A DNA stretch of 64,000 nucleotides from Paraburkholderia sp. BL9I2N2 (lineage in GTDB: Bacteria > Pseudomonadota > Gammaproteobacteria > Burkholderiales > Burkholderiaceae). The notes below the pieces were generated by a model that searched no databases, was not told where the DNA came from, and saw only the letters and a list, made by a program, of their open reading frames with translations. Below, piece by piece: positions 58,165 through 64,000 of this stretch (within the stretch, counting starts at the first letter, position 1; every line of letters starts with the position of its first letter). The position numbers were made by a program, and so were the translations under genes. The DNA is taken from positions 682,001-746,000 of the forward strand of contig NZ_SMGP01000002.1 in NCBI RefSeq assembly GCF_004339745.1. Reading direction: 5' to 3'.

Positions 58165-58650
58165 CTACGCAACCGTGTCGATGTTAGTCCCCGTGTGGTC
58201 GAAGCGGAACGGTGCAGAACCGTTTTGCGCCGACGAGTCGGACGCGGACGCATTGAGCACCGCCTGACTATTCGCCGCTTGAGTTGCGTCTCCGGCCGCA
58301 GCACCGGATTCCACAGCACCCGACTGTTTGGAGGTGGCTTCAGCTGCGGCAACTGTTCGAAGCATCTCCGCATGGGCCGTAGCCGCCGACGCCGAGGAAG
58401 CGCCCGTATTCGTGATCTGCGTGATGTCCCGCTGCAAGGCAGTAATCTGGCTGGTGAGCATCATGACGCGCGCATGATTCTCCGGCGACTGCCCCGCCGT
58501 TTTCCACGCCTCTTGCAGTTGTTTGCTGAGCGCTTCCATCTGCTTCTTCAGGCTTTCGACGTCGGGCGTGCTATCAGCGCTGTCCTTTTTCGGGTCCCAC
58601 GGGTAAGGAACGGCGGTATCGGTGGTCGCTGAAGTAGAGCTGACTCGCAT
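58165..58650 (-). CDS. FlxA-like coiled-coil protein
   Basis: A 161-residue soluble protein. Residues 30-85 form a coiled coil (VESLKKQMEALSKQLQEAW and VMMLTSQITALQRDITQI) resembling FlxA-like proteins; the rest is Ala/Ser/Gln-rich and low-complexity. GAGGTTTCC precedes the ATG at 58648-58650. FlxA of E. coli is under flagellar control, but no sigma-28 box could be found in the 287-bp gap upstream. No other flagellar gene is nearby. Function unknown. Confidence 0.65.
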   Translation of the reverse strand: MRVSSTSATTDTAVPYPWDPKKDSADSTPDVESLKKQMEALSKQLQEAWKTAGQSPENHARVMMLTSQITALQRDITQITNTGASSASAATAHAEMLRTVAAAEATSKQSGAVESGAAAGDATQAANSQAVLNASASDSSAQNGSAPFRFDHTGTNIDTVA

Positions 58651-58937
58651 GGAAACCTCGTTTATAACCTCGAACGCGCATCAAGGCCCGCTCAGAATAT
58701 GCGGCGGGTATTATTGGGTAGAAAGCCGGCCGTCAGATTACCAGAAAACCGCTGTTTTCAAGTATTTACCCTCCGATCTCGCCGGAATCACGCGCTCTGC
58801 TATCGTGCCGTTTGCGCTGCTGAAGCTGAAAGATCCGAACGGCATAATCAAGTCACAAAAGCCAACCGCTTTACTATTGTTGATCCTCAACAGCATACTG
58901 TTACATCTATGTGTATTCCGCTTTTGAGGAGGCGCCG

Positions 58938-59948
58938 ATGACCATTCAACTCACTCGCCAATTCGCATCAAAATTCGCCAACCTCGCGCTCGCCCATCTC
59001 ACGCGCGAATACCCGAACAAGCTGACGCATTCGCTCGCCGGACCGCAAGACGTGCAGGGTCCGCGTGCGCTGCATCCGATTTTTTACGGCAGCTACGACT
59101 GGCATTCGTGCGTGCACGGCTACTGGTTGATTCTGCATCTACTCGAGCGCTTTCCCGATTTGCCTGAAGCGGCCCGCATCGTCGCGGTGGTCGACGAGCA
59201 TTTCACCGCGGCGAACGTGGCCGGAGAACTTGCGTATCTCGATCTGCCGCACAACCGCGGTTTCGAGCGTCCGTATGGCTGGGCCTGGCTGCTCGCGCTG
59301 AGCGCGCAACTCAATTCGCTGAAGCTCTCGGAAGCAGCGCGCTGGTCGAAGACCTTTGCGCCGCTCACCAAGGCGTTTGTCGAACGTTTCGAGGAATTCC
59401 TGCCGAAAGCGACCTACCCGCTGCGCGTGGGCACGCACTTCAACATGGCCTTCGCGTTGGCGCTGACGCTGGATTTTGCACGGCAAACGTCGCGTGATTC
59501 GCTGGAAGCGCTGGTCGTGAATACCGCGGAACGCTGGTTTGTGAACGACGTCGCGTGTCAGGCATGGGAACCTGCCGGTGACGAATTCCTCTCGCCTTCA
59601 CTCATGGAAGCCGAGTTGATGCGCCGCATCTTGCCGCCCGCGCAATTCGTCGACTGGTTCGGCCGCTTTCTGCCGGATCTCGGCGTGAAAAAGCCCGCCA
59701 CGCTGTTCGAACCCGTTACCGTGACGGATCGTACCGACGGCAAGATCGCTCACCTCGACGGCCTCAATCTCAGCCGCGCATGGTGCCAGCGTTCGCTGGC
59801 GCGCGCACTGCCCGCAGGCGATATCCGCCGGACGGTATTGTTCGATGCAGCCGAGCGGCATCTGCAAACCGCGCTGCCGCACGTGGCCGGCGACTATATG
59901 GGTGAGCACTGGCTGGGCACATTCGCCACGCTTGCATTGGAAGCCTGA
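58938..59948 (+). CDS. DUF2891 family protein
   Basis: A 336-residue soluble protein. FYGSYDWHSCVHGYWLILHLL, LPHNRGFERPYGWAWLLAL and RVGTHFNMAFALALTLDFA match DUF2891, an alpha/alpha-barrel-like family of unknown activity. YDWHSCVHGYW recalls glycosidase- or lyase-like active sites, without proof. GGAGGCGCCG precedes the ATG at 58938. A long terminator-like hairpin follows its stop. No operon partner is obvious. Confidence 0.87.
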   Translation: MTIQLTRQFASKFANLALAHLTREYPNKLTHSLAGPQDVQGPRALHPIFYGSYDWHSCVHGYWLILHLLERFPDLPEAARIVAVVDEHFTAANVAGELAYLDLPHNRGFERPYGWAWLLALSAQLNSLKLSEAARWSKTFAPLTKAFVERFEEFLPKATYPLRVGTHFNMAFALALTLDFARQTSRDSLEALVVNTAERWFVNDVACQAWEPAGDEFLSPSLMEAELMRRILPPAQFVDWFGRFLPDLGVKKPATLFEPVTVTDRTDGKIAHLDGLNLSRAWCQRSLARALPAGDIRRTVLFDAAERHLQTALPHVAGDYMGEHWLGTFATLALEA

Positions 59949-60012
59949 ATAAAGGCCTGATTCAGGGCTTAGAATCGAACTCAACTCAGCGGCATGGTCC
60001 GCTGAATATACG

Positions 60013-60078
60013 AAAGCGGCGCCGCACACGCGAAACGGTTTCTCCCACCAACCGATTCGCGCGGCGAGCGCCGCTTTT
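60013..60078 (+). terminator. long intrinsic terminator after the DUF2891 gene
   Basis: The outer stem AAAGCGGCGC pairs with GCGCCGCTTT, and inside it CGCGAA pairs with TTCGCG and CGGTT with AACCG, around a CTCCCACC loop. The stem ends in TTTT on the rightward strand and in TTT on the leftward strand, so it could also stop leftward transcripts. The 3' arm alone can form a small GCGGC-GAGC-GCCGC hairpin before TTTT. Confidence 0.65.
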
Positions 60079-60097
60079 CCATGATTGCGTCGATCAA

Positions 60098-60136
60098 GAG
60101 CCGCTTCCTGCGGCTCAGCCGGCGACCGCGCCGGCT
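60098..60136 (-). terminator. two adjacent hairpins after the PRC-barrel gene
   Basis: GAGCCGC-TTCCT-GCGGCTC (60098-60116) and AGCCGGCG-ACCG-CGCCGGCT (60117-60136) are back-to-back perfect stems just past the stop of the leftward PRC-barrel gene. There is no T-run; a Rho-type end or stabilising structure is likely. Confidence 0.5.
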
Positions 60137-60144
60137 TCCAGGCT

Positions 60145-60570
60145 TTACTGCCCCGTCAGCTTTTTAGGCTTCGGCGGCGCCTGGACCTTGTTGTACTGGA
60201 ACTCGGGCGTCGCCTTCAGTGCGTCCTTGGTGGCGCCGGCCAGATAGAAATTCCCCTCGCGGATGTCCAGCGCGGCGATGGGCACCGCCACGTCGTGCGA
60301 CGCCACGCCCAGGAAACCGCCAGCTGAGACGATGGCTGCGGACAGCGAGCCGTCCGGTGCGATCACCAGATCGCGGACCGTGCCGATTTTCGCGTTCTGG
60401 TCGTTGTATACCGATTTGCCGAGAATGCTCTTCTTCACACTCCAGCCGCTCAGCAGTGCATTCGACTGCTCGACCGTGACGCTCAGCGGTTGCGTGCCGG
60501 CGACTTGCGCCTGTGCACCGAGGCTGGTTGCAGCTACTGCGACGACAACAACAAATTTGCCCAATGTCAT
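60145..60570 (-). CDS. exported PRC-barrel domain protein
   Basis: A 141-residue protein. The signal peptide is LGKFVVVVAVAATSLGAQA, cut near AQAQ. The mature part has a PRC barrel: WSVKKSILGKSVYNDQNAKIGTVRDLVIAPDG and GVASHDVAVPIAALDI. Export of PRC-barrel proteins is common in Burkholderiales, where they may bind or stabilise periplasmic components; ligand unknown. GGAGTGAACGAT precedes the ATG at 60568-60570. It is divergent from polB, with about 230 bp between. Confidence 0.85.
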   Translation of the reverse strand: MTLGKFVVVVAVAATSLGAQAQVAGTQPLSVTVEQSNALLSGWSVKKSILGKSVYNDQNAKIGTVRDLVIAPDGSLSAAIVSAGGFLGVASHDVAVPIAALDIREGNFYLAGATKDALKATPEFQYNKVQAPPKPKKLTGQ

Positions 60571-60800
60571 ATCGTTCACTCCACTCTTAGTAGACTTGAC
60601 CGGCGCATGGCGTGCGCCGAAAGGAATCGCTGCACCACGATCATACAGACTGCGCGGCACGGCTGCATCCAGCGTGCAGGAAGGCCGCACGCGGGCACCG
60701 CATCGAGCCTGCACGGCAACGCTCGGGGATGGCGTCACGGCCCGCGGCGCATGGCGGTAAAATCGCGCAAGGCGATCACGCCGGTTTTAGAGGTGGCAGT

Positions 60801-63182
60801 TTGACTGAGCTTGAACAGGGTTTCATTTTGACCCGACATTGGCGGGACACGCCCGCCGGCACGGAAGTCGATTTCTGGCTGGCCACGGACAGCGGGCCCC
60901 GGCACGTCCGCCTGCGCCCACAGCCTTCGGTGGCGTTCATTCCCGCCGAACATCGCGAGCGCGCCGAGACGATCCTGCGCCGCGAAGCGCCGCTCGATCT
61001 ACGAACGCTCAATCTGTGCGACTTTCAGCATCGACCGGTCATGGGACTCTACTGCCCGCAGTACCGGCAATTGACGGGCTTCGAGAAACGCCTGAAACAA
61101 GGCGGCGTCGACGTCTACGAAGCCGATGTCTTTCCGCCCGAGCGCTACATGATGGAGCGCTTCATTACGGCGCCGGTGTGGTTCAGCGGCGACAGCGACA
61201 CACAGAGCACCGGCCACTGCGGCCCGCTCCTGAACAGCGAACTCAAGCCGGTCACTGGCTATCGTCCGCCCTTGAAGCTGGTGTCGCTCGATATCGAAAC
61301 CAGCGCTCACGCCGAGTTGTATTCCATCGCGCTGGAAGGTTGCGGACAGCGCCAGGTGTATATGCTCGGACCGCCCAACGGCGACGCGAGTTCGCTCGAC
61401 TTCGACCTCGAATACTGTGAAACCCGCGCACAGTTGCTGGAAAAACTGAACGTGTGGCTGGAGCGGCATGACCCCGATGCGATCATCGGCTGGAATCTTG
61501 TGCAGTTCGATCTGCGTGTGCTGCAGCAGCATGCCGAACAATATCGCGTGCCGCTGCGGCTCGGCCGTGGCGGTGCGGTGATGGAATGGCGCGAGCACGG
61601 ACTCAAGCAGAACCACTTCTTCGCCGGCGCCGCCGGACGGCTGATCATCGACGGCATCGAAGCGCTGCGCTCCGCAACGTGGAGTTTTCCTTCGTTCAGT
61701 CTCGAACATGTCTCGCGCACGGTGCTGGGCGAAGGCAAGGCGATCGACAATCCGTATCAGCGCATGGACGAAATCCAGCGCCGCTTCGACGAGGACAAGC
61801 CCGCGCTCGCGCGCTACAACCTCAAGGACTGCGAGCTGGTCACGCGCATCTTCGCCAAAACGGAGTTGCTGCCGTTCCTGCTGGAACGTGCGAGCGTCAC
61901 CGGTTTGCCAGCGGATCGCAGCGGCGGATCGGTGGCGGCGTTCACGCATCTGTACATGCCGCGCATGCATCGGCAAGGCTATGTCGCGCCCAACCTCGGC
62001 GATGTGGCCGGTGCCGCGAGTCCCGGTGGCTTCGTCATGGACTCGCGCCCCGGTCTCTACGATTCCGTGCTCGTGCTGGACTACAAGAGCCTGTATCCGT
62101 CCATCATTCGTACCTTTCTCATCGATCCGGTCGGCCTCGTCGAAGGCATGTTGAATCCCGCCGACGATCAGTCGGTGCCCGGCTTTCTCGGCGCGCGCTT
62201 CTCACGCACGCGCCATTGTTTGCCGTCGATCGTCGGGCAAGTCTGGCAAGGCCGCGAAACGGCCAAACGCGAGAACAACAAGCCGCTTTCGCAGGCATTG
62301 AAGATCATCATGAACGCCTTTTACGGCGTATTGGGATCGACCGGTTGCCGCTTTTTCGATCCGCGCCTCGCGTCGTCGATCACCATGCGCGGCCACGAAA
62401 TCATGCATGCCACGCGCGAACTGATTCAGGGCGAAGGCTACGAGGTCATTTACGGCGACACGGATTCGACCTTCGTGTGGCTGAAGCATGCGCACAGCGA
62501 GGAGGATGCGAGCCGTATCGGCCGCGCGCTGGTCGAGCATATCAACGCGTGGTGGCGGCAGAATCTGCGGGAGCGGTTCGGGCTCGAAAGCGCGCTCGAA
62601 CTGCAATTCGAGCGCCACTATCGGCGCTTCTTCATGCCGACGATTCGCGGCGCCGAGGAAGGTAGCAAGAAACGCTACGCGGGTCTCACCGTTTTGCCGG
62701 ACGGCAGCGAGGACATCGTCTACAAAGGACTCGAAACGGTACGCACGGACTGGACGCCGCTTGCGCAGCAGTTTCAGCAGGAACTGTACCGGCGCATCTT
62801 CACGCAGCAACCGTATCAGGACTACGTGCGCGACTATGTGCGCGACACGCTCGAAGGCAAGCTCGACGATCAGCTCGTGTATCGCAAGCGCCTGCGCCGG
62901 CCGCTCGAAGAATACGAGCGCAACGTGCCGCCGCATGTGCGCGCGGCGCGTGTGGCGGACGAATTCAATCGGCGGCAAGGGCGCCCGCTGCAATACCAGA
63001 ACGGCGGCTGGATCAGCTATGTAATGACGGTTGCCGGACCCGAGCCGCTGGAAACGCTGCGCTCGGCAATCGATTACGAGCACTATCTGACGCGGCAATT
63101 GCAGCCCGTCGCCGACGCTATTCTGCCACTGCTGCGCGACGACTTCACGACCTTGATGTCAGGCCAGAAGCAGTTGTTTTGA
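60801..63182 (+). CDS. polB: DNA polymerase II (family B)
   Basis: A 793-residue family B polymerase close to the 783 residues of E. coli Pol II. The exonuclease motifs are LVSLDIETSAH, IIGWNLVQFDL and RYNLKDCEL; the polymerase motifs are LDYKSLYPSII, KIIMNAFYGVLGS and IYGDTDSTFV. All catalytic Asp residues are present. It works in translesion synthesis and replication restart, usually under SOS control. The best start is TTG at 60801 after AGAGGTGG; the frame is open upstream but not homologous. No clear LexA box was seen nearby. Confidence 0.94.
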   Translation: MTELEQGFILTRHWRDTPAGTEVDFWLATDSGPRHVRLRPQPSVAFIPAEHRERAETILRREAPLDLRTLNLCDFQHRPVMGLYCPQYRQLTGFEKRLKQGGVDVYEADVFPPERYMMERFITAPVWFSGDSDTQSTGHCGPLLNSELKPVTGYRPPLKLVSLDIETSAHAELYSIALEGCGQRQVYMLGPPNGDASSLDFDLEYCETRAQLLEKLNVWLERHDPDAIIGWNLVQFDLRVLQQHAEQYRVPLRLGRGGAVMEWREHGLKQNHFFAGAAGRLIIDGIEALRSATWSFPSFSLEHVSRTVLGEGKAIDNPYQRMDEIQRRFDEDKPALARYNLKDCELVTRIFAKTELLPFLLERASVTGLPADRSGGSVAAFTHLYMPRMHRQGYVAPNLGDVAGAASPGGFVMDSRPGLYDSVLVLDYKSLYPSIIRTFLIDPVGLVEGMLNPADDQSVPGFLGARFSRTRHCLPSIVGQVWQGRETAKRENNKPLSQALKIIMNAFYGVLGSTGCRFFDPRLASSITMRGHEIMHATRELIQGEGYEVIYGDTDSTFVWLKHAHSEEDASRIGRALVEHINAWWRQNLRERFGLESALELQFERHYRRFFMPTIRGAEEGSKKRYAGLTVLPDGSEDIVYKGLETVRTDWTPLAQQFQQELYRRIFTQQPYQDYVRDYVRDTLEGKLDDQLVYRKRLRRPLEEYERNVPPHVRAARVADEFNRRQGRPLQYQNGGWISYVMTVAGPEPLETLRSAIDYEHYLTRQLQPVADAILPLLRDDFTTLMSGQKQLF

Positions 63183-63227
63183 GGCAGTGCTAGCATCGAG
63201 CGTATCGACGCAAAGCACAGGTCACGC

Positions 63228-64000
63228 ATGAACGAGTCGAATTTGAACGCGGCAGACGAGCTGAAAGATCAGGCGCAAACCACCGCAAATCGCGTGTTTT
63301 CACACGGTGCGCTCAGTCTCGGACTCACCCTGCCGATGCTGCGCGCCGGCACGATCGTGGCCGATTTCGACGAGCAACTGGCGCTCGCACGGCTTGCCGA
63401 CGAACGCGGCTTTCGCGCACTCTGGATACGCGACGTCCCATTGAACAGCGCGGACTACCCGGACCCCGTCGGCCACCTCGACCCGTGGGTGTTGCTCGGC
63501 GCGCTCGCCGCGAACACGCGGCGTATCGCGCTCGTGAGCGGGGCCATCGTGCTCACGCTGCGTCATCCGCTGCATATCGCCAAAGCGGCGCTGTCCGTCG
63601 ATACGCTCAGCCATGGACGCTTCATTCTGGGTCTGGGTTCAGGCGACCGCCCACCGGAATATGCCGCATTCGGGCGCGATTCCGACGAGCGGCGCGAACT
63701 GTATCGCAGTCACTGGGAGACGGTTGCCGCCGCGCTCGGCGAACCGTCGCGCGTGATTCCCGATCGCACGCCTGAGAGCGCGCCGACCTTTCAGCTGCTG
63801 CCCGAGAATTCGCACGCAGTGCCGCTGCTTGCCGTCGGTTCGGGCGGTCAGAGCGTCGACTGGATCGCGCGCCATTCGCTCGGGTGGATGACCTATCATC
63901 GCGAACCCGACGCGCAGCGCGCCCGTTACAGCATGTGGCGCGCCGCCGTCGAACGCGTGGCGCCCGAGGCCTTTCGCGCGTTCGGTGTCGCGATGCGGCT
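63228..64000 (+). CDS. LLM-class flavin-dependent oxidoreductase, 3' end outside window
   Basis: About 257 codons are present, cut by the right edge. GALSLGLTLPMLRAG is the first strand of the luciferase-like TIM barrel, and LADERGFRALWIRDVPL, GALAANTRRIALVSGAIVLTLRHPLHIAKAALSVDTLS and GRFILGLGSGDRPPEYAAFG follow in the usual order. These proteins use FMN or F420-like cofactors in monooxygenase or desulfonase reactions. It starts at ATG 63228, 46 bp after polB on the same strand; no strong ribosome site is visible. The substrate is unknown. Confidence 0.87.
   Translation, partial: MNESNLNAADELKDQAQTTANRVFSHGALSLGLTLPMLRAGTIVADFDEQLALARLADERGFRALWIRDVPLNSADYPDPVGHLDPWVLLGALAANTRRIALVSGAIVLTLRHPLHIAKAALSVDTLSHGRFILGLGSGDRPPEYAAFGRDSDERRELYRSHWETVAAALGEPSRVIPDRTPESAPTFQLLPENSHAVPLLAVGSGGQSVDWIARHSLGWMTYHREPDAQRARYSMWRAAVERVAPEAFRAFGVAMR

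Noticed and set aside
1..64000. CRISPR arrays, tRNA or rRNA genes, insertion sequences, prophage or toxin-antitoxin genes
   Set aside because: No regularly spaced repeats, cloverleaf-type sequences, transposase or integrase motifs, or small paired toxin/antitoxin frames were seen.

Overview
The window is GC-rich and has the gene repertoire of a soil or plant-associated beta-proteobacterium, most likely Paraburkholderia or Burkholderia. The evidence is a leucine-catabolic operon next to a divergent TetR gene, a DUF3138 porin beside a putrescine locus, a DedA-rhodanese fusion, a BceF-like tyrosine autokinase and many LysR genes. No tRNA, rRNA, CRISPR array, transposase or phage gene was recognised.

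Layout. (1) 1-10294, all leftward: an exopolysaccharide operon with a BceF/Wzc-type autokinase, a TviB/TviC pair that should make UDP-N-acetylgalactosaminuronic acid, a MurJ-like flippase, three GT4 glycosyltransferases and a polysaccharide deacetylase-like protein cut by the window edge. (2) 10794-14839: a redox-linked group of two pirins, WrbA, DoxX and a LysR regulator. (3) 14967-16560: a gene graveyard with remnants of a LysR, a SnoaL-like protein, an AAHS-type MFS transporter and an aldo/keto reductase, with a palindromic repeat inside it. (4) 16698-21107: an intact LysR, an aldo/keto reductase, a lipoprotein/methyltransferase pair and a PhnD-like binding protein without a signal peptide. 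(5) 21124-28081: the liu leucine/isovalerate operon (liuA, liuB, liuC, liuD) and a divergent TetR regulator. (6) 28175-41444: DUF72, DAHP synthase, HU, a GGDEF-EAL protein, DUF899, a GcvA-like LysR, MFS transporters, an AhpD-like protein, a cupin, DedA-rhodanese, and a MarR/MFS pair behind a nearly perfect 38-bp palindrome.

(7) 41486-58117 is a putrescine/polyamine utilisation island: agmatinase-type ureohydrolase, PuuC-type aldehyde dehydrogenase, PuuR-type regulator, PuuD, PuuA, SpuC, a PotFGHI-type ABC importer, a DUF3138 porin and two tandem PuuB-like oxidases. It encodes both the gamma-glutamyl route (PuuA-B-C-D) and the direct transaminase route (SpuC), with outer- and inner-membrane uptake. 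(8) 58165-64000: an FlxA-like protein, DUF2891, a PRC-barrel protein, DNA polymerase II and the start of an LLM-class flavin oxidoreductase.

Most genes belong to known families. The least explained items are the intergenic palindromes (39669-39706, 25825-25848, 25701-25734 and its relative at 15915-15948), the roughly 700-bp stretch before puuD, and the decayed block at 14967-16560. All positions and motifs were read by eye; no database search or folding program was run.
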